A DNA stretch of 64,000 bases, taken from assembly GCF_900108515.1 (NCBI RefSeq), contig NZ_FNWW01000001.1:372001-436000 (forward strand), given 5' to 3'. Positions within the stretch are counted from its first letter, which is position 1; each line of letters opens with the position of its first letter. The translations under genes were made by a program, and so were the position numbers. Origin of the DNA: Halobacillus karajensis. Lineage in GTDB: Bacteria > Bacillota > Bacilli > Bacillales > Halobacillaceae. Below, in pieces: positions 35,158-42,841 of this stretch. A model generated the notes under the pieces. The model did not search any database, had not been told where the DNA came from, and saw nothing but the letters and a program-made list of their open reading frames with translations.

Positions 35158-36072
35158 TTATGAGTAAGAAGTCGAATGCAGGTCTGTGATTTTACCCGCT
35201 TTAATAATTTGACCTGGAAGCTCATGGTTTAACGTTTTTTCAAGGCCTTTCGATATCTCTATTAATTGATCAAGGTTTACATTCACGTCATATCCCATGA
35301 AAGCGAGCATGTGAACAAGATCCTCTGTACAAATGTTTCCCGTTGCACCTGGGGCAAATGGACAACCGCCTAAGCCGCCTAAAGAGGCATCAAACCTTGT
35401 GACACCTGCACGGATGCCTTCCATTACGTTCGCAAGACCCATGCCACGCGTATTATGGAAATGCAGCGTGACCGGAAGCCCCGGCCAACGATCAAGGACC
35501 TTCTCACATAATTGGTAGACTTGCTTCGGGGTGGCCATTCCTGTCGTATCTGCGAGCGTAATGCTCTCTGCCCCTAATGCAAGATACTGGTTGATCAGTC
35601 CCATCACGCGATCTTCATCCATACGCCCTTCAAACGGGCAACCAAAAGTCGTGGCCAATGTTCCATTCATTTGGATGCCTGTTCCAGAAAGGACACCTGC
35701 TATATCATGAAAATTGGAAAACGATTCGTCCACTGTGCGGCGTACATTCTTCAGGTTGTGTGTTTCGCTGACCGAAACCACTAGATTCACTTCATCTGCT
35801 TGACAGACAGCTGCGCGTTCTGCCCCTTTGACATTTGGAATCAATGCCGTATACGTCACGCCCGGCTTGCGTTCAATCCCTGCCATCACTTCCTCAGCGT
35901 CTCTTAAGTTAGGGACAGCTTTCGGAGAAACAAAGGATGTGACCTCAACCTTATCCACCCCTGCATGACTTAAACGGTCGATTAAGGCTATTTTCCTTTC
36001 TGTAGGGACAAATTGATCCTCCATTTGAAAGCCATCTCTTGTTACGACTTCCTGGATATAAATCCTTTCCAC
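35158..36072 (-). CDS. Hydroxymethylglutaryl-CoA lyase-like enzyme
   Basis: A 304-residue TIM-barrel enzyme of the HMG-CoA lyase family, which cleaves 3-hydroxy-3-methylglutaryl-CoA to acetoacetate and acetyl-CoA. The catalytic and metal residues are visible: Arg12 and Asp13 (TRDGFQ), His204 and His206 (LHFHNTRG), and catalytic Cys237 in the signature GGLGGCPFAPGATGN. It starts with GTG at 36072. It follows the family III CoA-transferase by 24 bp. The pair would activate and split a branched hydroxy-diacid such as 3-hydroxy-3-methylglutarate or citramalate. The exact substrate is inferred. Confidence 0.85.
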   Translation of the reverse strand: MERIYIQEVVTRDGFQMEDQFVPTERKIALIDRLSHAGVDKVEVTSFVSPKAVPNLRDAEEVMAGIERKPGVTYTALIPNVKGAERAAVCQADEVNLVVSVSETHNLKNVRRTVDESFSNFHDIAGVLSGTGIQMNGTLATTFGCPFEGRMDEDRVMGLINQYLALGAESITLADTTGMATPKQVYQLCEKVLDRWPGLPVTLHFHNTRGMGLANVMEGIRAGVTRFDASLGGLGGCPFAPGATGNICTEDLVHMLAFMGYDVNVNLDQLIEISKGLEKTLNHELPGQIIKAGKITDLHSTSYS

Positions 36073-36096
36073 GACGCCTCACCCCTTCAACAAAAG

Positions 36097-37293
36097 TTAA
36101 ATTATGCCTTGTTCTTTCAGCTTTTGAATCTTTTCCCTATCATAGCTCAGCCAGCTTTTCATCACTTCCTCGGTATGCTGTCCAAGTTCAGGACCCAGCC
36201 ATTTTGTCCCCCCTGGTGTCTCACTCATTTTCGGTACAACCCCCGGGATTTTCAATGACTCCTCTTCATTCAGTTGGTAATCCTGGATCATATCTCTGCT
36301 TAAATAATGCTCGTCTTTTACGATGTCTTCGATACTATAAATGGGACCCGCAGGGACTCTAGCTTCATCAAGTTTCTCTAAAGCATGTTCGAAATCCATA
36401 GTTCGGGTCCAATCTTCAATAACTTCATCAAGGAAATCTGCGTGGTCTGCTCTTCCACTATTCTTTTGGAATCGCTCATCTTCAGCCAAATCGGCTCTTC
36501 CAATTACATTCATCAACCTTTTGAAAATCGCATCCCCATTTCCACCAATGACAATATATTTTCCGTCCCTGCATTGGTATGTATTAGAAGGAGCTATACC
36601 AGGCAGAGATGAACCTGTCCGTTCGCGAACCGCACCAAGCTTATCGAATTCAGGAAGGGATCCTTCCATCAAGCTAAACACCGCCTCATATAGGGCCACA
36701 TCCACGACTTGACCTTTGCCGGTACCTTTCACATCACGATGGTAGATGGCCATCATGGCGCCTATGACGGAATACATTGCGGCAAGTGAATCACCAAGAC
36801 TTATTCCCACCCGGGTTGGAGGAAGATCTGGATGACCTGTCAGGTGACGGAGTCCCCCCATCGACTCACCAATACTTCCAAACCCTGGTTTATCACGGTA
36901 TGGACCTGTTTGACCATAGCCAGATACCCTGACCATCACGAGACCTGGGTTAATCGAAGATAACTCTTCATAACCAAGATTCCATTTCTCTAAGGTGCCT
37001 GGTCTGAAATTCTCAATAACGACATCACACTCTTTAACGAGGGACTTTATAATTTCCTGACCTTCGTTACTCTTTAAATCAACGGTGATCGACTTCTTAT
37101 TTCTGGACTGGAGTCTCCACCATAAGGAAGTTCCTTCATAGATATGACGCCAATCCCTGAGAGGATCGCCTTTTTTAGGCGGCTCTACTTTTATCACATC
37201 GGCCCCAAATTCAGCCATCAACCTGCCGGCAAAGGGTCCAGCAATCAGACTTCCTAACTCTAATACTTTAACTCCCTCTAAACTTTGACTCAT
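36097..37293 (-). CDS. Family III (CaiB/BaiF) CoA-transferase
   Basis: A 398-residue CaiB/BaiF-family enzyme that moves CoA between carboxylic acids through an aspartyl-CoA thioester. The catalytic Asp168 lies in GISLGDSLAAMYS. Other family segments are LELGSLIAGPFAGRLMAEFG (11-30) and VIENFRPGTLEKWNLGYE. It is the first gene of the leftward operon and has AGGTGAAG before the ATG. Paired with an HMG-CoA lyase-like enzyme it may work like succinyl-CoA:hydroxymethylglutarate CoA-transferase. It faces a GntR gene across 258 bp that contain two operators. Confidence 0.88.
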   Translation of the reverse strand: MSQSLEGVKVLELGSLIAGPFAGRLMAEFGADVIKVEPPKKGDPLRDWRHIYEGTSLWWRLQSRNKKSITVDLKSNEGQEIIKSLVKECDVVIENFRPGTLEKWNLGYEELSSINPGLVMVRVSGYGQTGPYRDKPGFGSIGESMGGLRHLTGHPDLPPTRVGISLGDSLAAMYSVIGAMMAIYHRDVKGTGKGQVVDVALYEAVFSLMEGSLPEFDKLGAVRERTGSSLPGIAPSNTYQCRDGKYIVIGGNGDAIFKRLMNVIGRADLAEDERFQKNSGRADHADFLDEVIEDWTRTMDFEHALEKLDEARVPAGPIYSIEDIVKDEHYLSRDMIQDYQLNEEESLKIPGVVPKMSETPGGTKWLGPELGQHTEEVMKSWLSYDREKIQKLKEQGII

Positions 37294-37413
37294 GTCACTT
37301 CACCTCTTGTTCTGTATTCTTCATCCTGTTAACGCTTACAACTCCCTCGAAAAAACACAGGCGCTTCCTTGTATTTTCAATGTTTTCTGAATCTTGTGAT
37401 TTATAGTATCAAT

Positions 37414-37423
37414 TTGTATACAA
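37414..37423. promoter_or_regulatory. GntR operator 1 in the CoA-transferase/GntR divergent promoter
   Basis: TTGTATACAA, a perfect 10-bp palindrome within AATTTGTATACAATAAA. An identical core occurs at 37520 (106 bp apart, about ten helical turns) and at 24947 before the other GntR gene. Confidence 0.6.
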
Positions 37424-37519
37424 TAAAGCAACCCACTCTGAGTAAAAATTATGGATCAGGTGTGAAAAAGGCTTCATACCAATTTAAAGTCGTATCAAAC
37501 ATTGAATCGTTAACTCCTT

Positions 37520-37529
37520 TTGTATACAA
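37520..37529. promoter_or_regulatory. GntR operator 2, next to the gntR start
   Basis: The second TTGTATACAA palindrome (TTTTGTATACAATAAA) ends 22 bp before the GntR ATG, immediately upstream of its ribosome site AAAGGGG. Binding here would block the regulator's own transcription; pairing with operator 1 would allow DNA looping. Confidence 0.6.
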
Positions 37530-37551
37530 TAAACCAAAGGGGTGTCCTATT

Positions 37552-38250
37552 ATGAGTGCTTATGAATACATAAAGAAGGCCATTTTGCACGGGGAGTTTC
37601 CTCCTAAAATGCGGCTGACCGAAGAATTTTTAGCAAAAAAACTGCAAATCAGTCGAACTCCAATTCGGGAAGCATTAAAGCAATTAGAAACGGAAGGCCT
37701 AACGGTATCTATGAAACGAGGGGTACGCGTCCGCCATTTTACAGAATTGGATATCAAACAAATCTATGACTTGAGGACTCTTTTAGAGGGGTACGCGGCT
37801 GCTCAAGCGGCCATTCATCGGACCGATTCAGATTTACAGGAAATGGCTACAGCCAATGAAATGTATGAAAAAGCGATTGATCGTTATCTTGAAACAGGGG
37901 AAACAACCATAGAGGATATTTTAAACATCAACCATCGTTTTCATGACTCTGTTATAAAAGCTTCCAAAAATCAGCACATCCATTCCCATATATCCAAAGT
38001 GATTGTGGTTCCGTTAATTTTCCGCTCCTTCTATTGGTTCAATGCTGATCAGTTAAGACATTCGCTTGAGGTGCATAAAACCATCTTAAAAGCCATTGAA
38101 GAACAGGATACCGAACGGGCCCGTGTAGCTATGCATGAACATATCTATCATGGAAGGGATCAAGTCATGAAACATATCGAGACAATCGATAAGCAATACA
38201 CAGGGAATAATGAGAAAAGCCTCTCCTTCCAAACAGAGCCCTCTTCCTAA
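37552..38250 (+). CDS. GntR-family (FadR subfamily) regulator of the CoA-transferase operon
   Basis: A 232-residue regulator starting at the ATG at 37552 behind AAAGGGGTG; a longer frame to 37369 would run through both operators and is rejected. The N-terminal winged helix (about 1-66) contains ISRTPIREALKQLETEGL, and the FCD effector domain covers about 75-215, with metal or ligand histidines in INHRFHDSVIKAS. It is divergent from the CoA-transferase/lyase/symporter operon and lies beside two identical palindromes, so it most likely represses both units until the operon substrate appears. Confidence 0.87.
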   Translation: MSAYEYIKKAILHGEFPPKMRLTEEFLAKKLQISRTPIREALKQLETEGLTVSMKRGVRVRHFTELDIKQIYDLRTLLEGYAAAQAAIHRTDSDLQEMATANEMYEKAIDRYLETGETTIEDILNINHRFHDSVIKASKNQHIHSHISKVIVVPLIFRSFYWFNADQLRHSLEVHKTILKAIEEQDTERARVAMHEHIYHGRDQVMKHIETIDKQYTGNNEKSLSFQTEPSS

Positions 38251-38283
38251 TGAGGCTCGCTAAATTCCAAAATACGAGAAAAA

Positions 38284-38309
38284 GGAGTCACCTATATACC
38301 GGTGACTCC
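38284..38309 (+). terminator. Terminator of the GntR gene
   Basis: GGAGTCACC and GGTGACTCC form a perfect 9-bp stem around an 8-base loop, followed by CTTTTCTTTT, 34 bp after the stop. Confidence 0.85.
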
Positions 38310-38359
38310 CTTTTCTTTTGGTTGTTATAACTTTTTTTCCAACGGCCCCTAAAAAGGTT

Positions 38360-38524
38360 TTAAAGCATGCTTTGACATTCAGAAATACATGCTTCTAAAT
38401 CCTGCTGCGCGTGCTGCATCTTATCTCTTGATTGTCCATTGTCCATGTGGTCCATAGCGAGTTTTAAATGGGAGATCGCACTTTCACATTCACTGATACA
38501 AGCTTGGATTTGCGACTTATCCAT
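38360..38524 (-). CDS. 54-residue twin-CX3C helical protein
   Basis: A short gene of 54 codons with ATG at 38524 behind AAAGGAGGAT, an excellent ribosome site. The product has two identical-looking Cys motifs, CISEC at 9-13 and CISEC at 46-50, separated by an amphipathic, Met/His/Gln-rich middle. Two CX3C helices would fold as a hairpin with four cysteines close together, able to form two disulfides or bind a metal. I do not recognise the family; some Bacillus spore or DUF-type small Cys proteins look similar. It is monocistronic. Confidence 0.68.
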   Translation of the reverse strand: MDKSQIQACISECESAISHLKLAMDHMDNGQSRDKMQHAQQDLEACISECQSML

Positions 38525-38659
38525 CTGTTCATCCTCCTTTCCTACATAAAGATAAAGTATCCGATAGGTCAGTCATTTATGTAATGGAAAAGATTCCAAC
38601 AAATCCGTCCGGAAAGGGTTATCACAACCATTGATCCTCCCTAGCGATAAAATCTCCCT

Positions 38660-39523
38660 TCACTCAGCGTTTTTCTCAAGGAGATCCGAGGAATGAATGC
38701 GTACCATCACCTTCCCATCTACGGATTTAGCCTGGATTAAAACAGGCTGGTTATATTCATTTTTGAAAGTGAAATCCGGCCCATACCAACTGACTGTCGC
38801 ATCCCTTCCCGGTGGGACATAAGGGACGTTCCTGCTATGGGAATAGCGTTCCACAATTTTAAGACCAGCGTGATCAACAGCATTATATAAAGTAGAGGAT
38901 ACCTGGCAAATTCCTCCCCCAATGCCCTCTGCCAACTCCCCCCTGACAATCACCGGCGCACGGACGTACCCTTTTTCTTTTGTTCGTTTTCCAACGACTT
39001 TATTAAAGGAAAATAATTCTCCTGGGAAAACCACATGATTATTAATCGCATGAGTCGCTAGAGAGATATTCTTGGACCTTGCCTTGTTGCCCTTTTTAAA
39101 ATAGGTTAGATAATTCCCGATGTGCTTTGCCCTTATTTCTTCCAATAGCTCCGCATCTACTTGAGGATAAACTGGGGTCATAGGAACGGTGATACTGGTT
39201 AAGCTGTTAGTGTAGAAATATTGATAAAATTGGCCCTTTACTTTCATACGGTCTATTCGCGACCCAGCTTTCCCTTGAACAATGCTCCCATTCTCATCAA
39301 TGATGGCATTGACAGGTTCTCTAGCCAATTTGTTGTCTAATTCATCAAGAAAGGACTCAAATTTCTGACGATCCACCATATTTTCATCAAGAAAGGGAAT
39401 ACTAAAATCCTCTCTACTTATCCGCTCAATGGTTTGGCCATCATGGTTAAGCTCCAAAGCATCTGGCGAATCTTCCTGCGGCATAATTAAAAGTAACAGA
39501 AAAGGTAAAAACATGACCTTCAT
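38660..39523 (-). CDS. VanW family protein, secreted or membrane-anchored
   Basis: A 287-residue VanW-domain protein. The first 15 residues are hydrophobic (MKVMFLPFLLLLIMP), a signal or anchor. The VanW core covers about 150-265 with the hallmark VVFPGELFSFNKVVGKRT, GGGICQVSSTLYNA containing the conserved Cys, and YSHSRNVPYVPPGRDATVSW. The middle probably contains part of a G5/YoaR-like region. The family occurs in vancomycin-resistance clusters, but this is a lone chromosomal gene, and the family's biochemical role is unknown; a link to cell-wall peptide chemistry is only inferred. Confidence 0.83.
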   Translation of the reverse strand: MKVMFLPFLLLLIMPQEDSPDALELNHDGQTIERISREDFSIPFLDENMVDRQKFESFLDELDNKLAREPVNAIIDENGSIVQGKAGSRIDRMKVKGQFYQYFYTNSLTSITVPMTPVYPQVDAELLEEIRAKHIGNYLTYFKKGNKARSKNISLATHAINNHVVFPGELFSFNKVVGKRTKEKGYVRAPVIVRGELAEGIGGGICQVSSTLYNAVDHAGLKIVERYSHSRNVPYVPPGRDATVSWYGPDFTFKNEYNQPVLIQAKSVDGKVMVRIHSSDLLEKNAE

Positions 39524-39733
39524 TGCTCATCACCTCTAAAGGTAGTATGAATGAAGGCCATGAAATCATGCATTAGAACCCTTATTATTTGAAGTGGAAT
39601 ATGTTTTAAAAAATAGATTGAACATCTTTTATTTCCATCTCTTTTTTCACATGTTGTTATCTAATAAAAAAACACTCAAAAATGTAAAATAAACCCAAAA
39701 CTTGACTCATAGTCTGTGGTTGATTTCATGCAT

Positions 39734-39755
39734 CCATATGATGATTTTCATATGG
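39734..39755. promoter_or_regulatory. Inverted repeat over the start of the XRE regulator
   Basis: CCATATGA and TCATATGG are perfectly complementary around TGATTT. The ATG proposed for the XRE gene (39752) lies inside the right arm, so the repeat could be an autoregulatory operator or an RNA hairpin hiding the start. Confidence 0.45.
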
Positions 39756-40012
39756 AAAACATAAATAAACCACTCATTATAAAATCCTTCGGTAAACATT
39801 TAAAAAGTGTCCGTCTTGAATTAGGTTTCTCCCAAGAAGAACTTGCATTTAGAGCAGGCCTTGATCCCACTTATATTAGTGGTGTGGAAACAGGGAAGCG
39901 TAACCCTACCATTACTACCGTCTACCAAATCGCAGGTGCTCTAGAAATTTCAGCTCAAGAACTTCTTCCGGAAATCAGTGAACCAGGGAGGAAGGAGAAT
40001 TCAGATGAATAA
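39752..40012 (+). CDS. XRE-family helix-turn-helix regulator (SinR/ComR-like size)
   Basis: An 86-residue one-domain XRE regulator. The helix-turn-helix covers about residues 14-70 with LGFSQEELAFRAGLDPTYIS, VETGKRNPTITTVYQIAGAL and LEISAQELL. In-frame starts at 39716 (GTG) and 39728 (ATG) also exist; none has a clear ribosome site. It overlaps the following 65-residue gene by 8 bp, so the two form a tight pair. A decayed copy of the same pair follows. Lying 1 kb from the exopolysaccharide locus, it may regulate it as SinR does in Bacillus subtilis; this is inference from position. Confidence 0.8.
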   Translation: MENINKPLIIKSFGKHLKSVRLELGFSQEELAFRAGLDPTYISGVETGKRNPTITTVYQIAGALEISAQELLPEISEPGRKENSDE

Positions 40013-40202
40013 TACGATAAAGAAAGAATATCTCCTTCTTCCTAATTACACTTCCCCTCTATTTATTGAGATCCTCGGCAACAAACACTTCATTGCTATG
40101 ACTACATTCAAACAAATTACTTATAAAGCTGAAGGGCAATCTAAAAATGAAATAGTAGAAAAAACTCTTGCTATGATTAAGAAAGACCACCTTCTCTCAT
40201 AA
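40005..40202 (+). CDS. 65-residue partner of the XRE regulator, unknown family
   Basis: A 65-residue protein starting at ATG 40005, overlapping the XRE stop, with GGAAGGAG upstream. It is compact and mixed (IEILGNKHFIAMTTFKQITY, then a helix EIVEKTLAMIKKDHLL). No family is recognised. A degraded version of the same sequence occurs after a degraded XRE copy downstream, which shows that the two genes have been inherited as a unit. It may modulate the regulator, as an antagonist or co-sensor; nothing in the sequence proves this. Confidence 0.65.
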   Translation: MNNTIKKEYLLLPNYTSPLFIEILGNKHFIAMTTFKQITYKAEGQSKNEIVEKTLAMIKKDHLLS

Positions 40203-40287
40203 CAACATAATCCTTTTTAAATTATAAGCTTCTCAAAATTTAAGACGGCGATTTTGTTATTTTCAACTAGATTTATAGCCCATTTAA

Positions 40288-40640
40288 ATGTGCCTCATTC
40301 TCTTTCATGAACTAGGCGATCTCTCAAGGAGATTAGCATTCATAGCAGGCATAGGCCGTAACTTACATGAGGGTTTGGAAAGAGGAAAGCGTAACTCTAC
40401 TCTACCACTGTATAAAGCATTAGGAGTTTCCATTTATACACTTCTATTGGATTTTAGTGAGCAAAGATGAAGAGTATTTAGTATAAATGATATGATATGA
40501 TATGATAAAAAACAAATCTCTTTCTCCTCCCAACCCTTTCCCTGACTTATCGAGACCCTCGGTAAAAATCATACCATCGCTATGACCCCATTCCAAAAGC
40601 CACTTACAAAGCAGAAGGCATTCCAAAAATAAATAAAAAC
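40288..40640 (+). pseudogene. Decayed tandem copy of the XRE / 65-residue gene pair
   Basis: From 40288 to 40470 a frame reads LSRRLAFIAGIGRNLHEGL, ERGKRNSTLPLYKALGVSIY, clearly parallel to the intact XRE protein (LAFRAGLDP, ETGKRNPT) but with the recognition helix scrambled and the N-terminus gone. From about 40535 to 40640 the DNA matches the 65-residue gene (IETLGKNHTIAMTPFQK against IEILGNKHFIAMTTFKQ), again with frame damage. Order and spacing mirror the intact pair, so this is a whole-module duplication now degenerate. Confidence 0.75.
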
Positions 40641-40740
40641 ATTAAAAAACAAAAAATTTAATTGAAAGAAAACCATCCAAAATTGTAATATTGCAATCAT
40701 ATGTTAACATGAACATATATTAATATAAAACTTCATAAAT

Positions 40741-40774
40741 GCGTAACATTGATGGAAAGCCTTTAGTGTTACGC
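40741..40774. repeat. 34-bp hairpin repeat, copy 2
   Basis: GCGTAACAT...GTGTTACGC has the same length and about 24 of 34 bases in common with 16658-16691, and both are followed by a CAT/TAT-CTTTA and GCAGCG stretch. The 295-bp spacer 40641-40935 holds no gene that I can see. Confidence 0.5.
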
Positions 40775-40935
40775 CATACTTTAGATAGCTAACTTATCAA
40801 AGCAGGCAGCGACCAGATAGCCAGCCTATAATCACATATCATGAAACTTGACTGCGGCAAAAACAGAGGATTTCATACCGTTCTTGTCAATAAGGGTACT
40901 TTTTATAGTTGTTGAGTATGAGAGAAAATGTATCT

Positions 40936-41388
40936 TTATTTATTTTTATAAATTTTTGCTGGTATGCCGACTGCAATACAATTTTCAGGAACATCTTGAA
41001 GTACCACAGCTCCAGCACCAATTTTAGCAGAATTCCCAATAGTAATGGGCCCTAAAACTTTCGCTCCCACTCCGCATATAACGTTATCACCTATAATTGG
41101 AGCAGTTATTTCCTCTTTCCCATTATATGAAGTTTTACCCATATTTCCTCCTATAGTCACATGATGCATGATAAGTGTATTTTTTCCAATCTTAGTTTTT
41201 TTATTAATTACAGTTCCTAAACCATTATGTGAAAAAGTTACAGTGCTATCTATGTTAGCTTGATATGGTATATCACAACTAAAAAAAACTCGATTAATAG
41301 ACCATAAAATTTTAGGAATGAAAGGAACATTAGATTTGTATAAAGTCTTTGATAAGTTATATATTTTCCCCACCATATTCTTCCTCAT
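40936..41388 (-). CDS. Serine O-acetyltransferase-like left-handed beta-helix acetyltransferase
   Basis: A 150-residue hexapeptide-repeat acyltransferase of the CysE-like group used in polysaccharide clusters to O-acetylate sugars. Repeats run from about residue 60 to 140 (HHVTIGGNMG, IIGDNVICGVGAKVLGPITI, KIGAGAVVLQDVPE) and end with GIPAKIY. It lacks the long N-terminal helical domain of true cysteine-pathway SAT. It starts behind AGGAGGTC and is the last gene of the leftward exopolysaccharide run, in the AT-rich variable part. Sugar target unknown. Confidence 0.82.
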   Translation of the reverse strand: MRKNMVGKIYNLSKTLYKSNVPFIPKILWSINRVFFSCDIPYQANIDSTVTFSHNGLGTVINKKTKIGKNTLIMHHVTIGGNMGKTSYNGKEEITAPIIGDNVICGVGAKVLGPITIGNSAKIGAGAVVLQDVPENCIAVGIPAKIYKNK

Positions 41389-41424
41389 TATTGACCTCCT
41401 ATAAACATGTTAATATTCAATATT

Positions 41425-42840
41425 TTATCTATTAATCTTATTGAAGAACCCTTTTAAATCTTTATAGTAAATGAAAACTATAATTGCTATTATAAAAGCA
41501 CCTATAATATACAAAACCACATCAGATACTTTTGACAAGGAAAATAAAGCAAAAGATAGTACCGTAGTAATTACAATATAAAATTTTTTCAGTTCGTAAT
41601 TTACAGGATACATTTTGGTAGATAGATAGGTACGTAAAATAAAGAAACATAAATATGAAACTGCTGTGGCAATAGCAGCACCGATTGCTCCATGTTCTGG
41701 AACAAGAAACCAGTTTCCAATAATATTAGTAAGACATGACACTATTGCAATCGGGACATGCCATAATGTTTTCTTTAGAAAATTTATACCTACAACAGTA
41801 ATTTCAGAAATTGTATAAAATATAGGCATAAAAATTAAGAATGGAATTACTAATGAAGCGGATTGATAATCGCCCCCAAGTAAGAAAACAAAAAGGTCTT
41901 TACTAAGAATAGTTAGAACTGCGAGAATGGACATAAAGAATGTCATAATTTTCATAATTTCACTAAAAAAGTCTGTGTCTTTTGGGTACTTGTTAAACCT
42001 TTCAAAACTTACTGGAGTCCAAAAAGAAGAAAAAGCTGATTGTAACGCTACCACTAGACCCACTATTTTATATGCTGCGGTATATATTCCAAGTTCTTCA
42101 AAACTATTCCACTGCTTTATTGCTATTCTATCGAAAGATTGAAAAATCCATGTTATTAATACAGTAAAAACAAAAGGGGATCCATATTTTATAATATCTT
42201 TAGGTTTATATTTGGTTGATGTGTATCTTTTGTGTTCTACTTTCCATAGATTCTTTCCTAAAATTGCTTGTAACATAAAAGAAATTATTAATGTTAAGAT
42301 TAATGAATATATCATTATTTTATAATCTGAAGCTAAGGATAATGATAATATAATGATAAAAATTAACGGCAGTAATTTACTGGTAATTTCTATTAACGAA
42401 TACATATTACCCTTTTGTTGCATTCTTAACACTAATTTTCCAAACCTATTAAGCGTTTGGAAAATTACGCCTATGATTATGAAAATAGAAAGTAGTATAC
42501 TACTTTCATTAAATAGATAATCTGTTATTGGCTTATAACAAGCAATTATTATCATAGAAAGTATTAGTAATATAATAATAGGAATTTTCAAACTTGAATA
42601 AAGAAGTCGCCCCCTATTACTTTCATCTTCTTCATAATAAAATCTAATGAATGCTTGATCAGTACCAAAAGTTGAAATGATCATGCTAACAGTTATCAGT
42701 AATGTGAACATTGAAGCTTTTCCAAGTTCTTCAGGTGTTAATATTCTAGTAGTCACGATAGTAGTTATTAACCCAATAAATAGTCCTACCCAACTACCAT
42801 ATGAGAATGAGAAAAACTTTCTAATTAAATTATTTTTCAT
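41425..42840 (-). CDS. Polysaccharide repeat-unit flippase (Wzx/EpsK type)
   Basis: A 471-residue polysaccharide-export flippase with twelve to fourteen hydrophobic helices. It begins LIRKFFSFSYGSWVGLFIGL and contains ITTIVTTRILTPEELGKASM, the Wzx opening. It moves undecaprenyl-linked repeat units across the membrane. Base composition is clearly AT-rich compared with the genes upstream of 46.5 kb. One base separates it from wzy, so they are coupled. Together with Wzy and the Wzz/kinase head it makes a complete Wzy-dependent export system. Confidence 0.88.
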   Translation of the reverse strand: MKNNLIRKFFSFSYGSWVGLFIGLITTIVTTRILTPEELGKASMFTLLITVSMIISTFGTDQAFIRFYYEEDESNRGRLLYSSLKIPIIILLILSMIIIACYKPITDYLFNESSILLSIFIIIGVIFQTLNRFGKLVLRMQQKGNMYSLIEITSKLLPLIFIIILSLSLASDYKIMIYSLILTLIISFMLQAILGKNLWKVEHKRYTSTKYKPKDIIKYGSPFVFTVLITWIFQSFDRIAIKQWNSFEELGIYTAAYKIVGLVVALQSAFSSFWTPVSFERFNKYPKDTDFFSEIMKIMTFFMSILAVLTILSKDLFVFLLGGDYQSASLVIPFLIFMPIFYTISEITVVGINFLKKTLWHVPIAIVSCLTNIIGNWFLVPEHGAIGAAIATAVSYLCFFILRTYLSTKMYPVNYELKKFYIVITTVLSFALFSLSKVSDVVLYIIGAFIIAIIVFIYYKDLKGFFNKINR

Positions 42841-42841
42841 G

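Noticed and set aside
37369-37551. An N-terminal extension of the second GntR regulator.
   Set aside because: It would translate both operators; the ATG at 37552 has a proper ribosome site and matches the family start.
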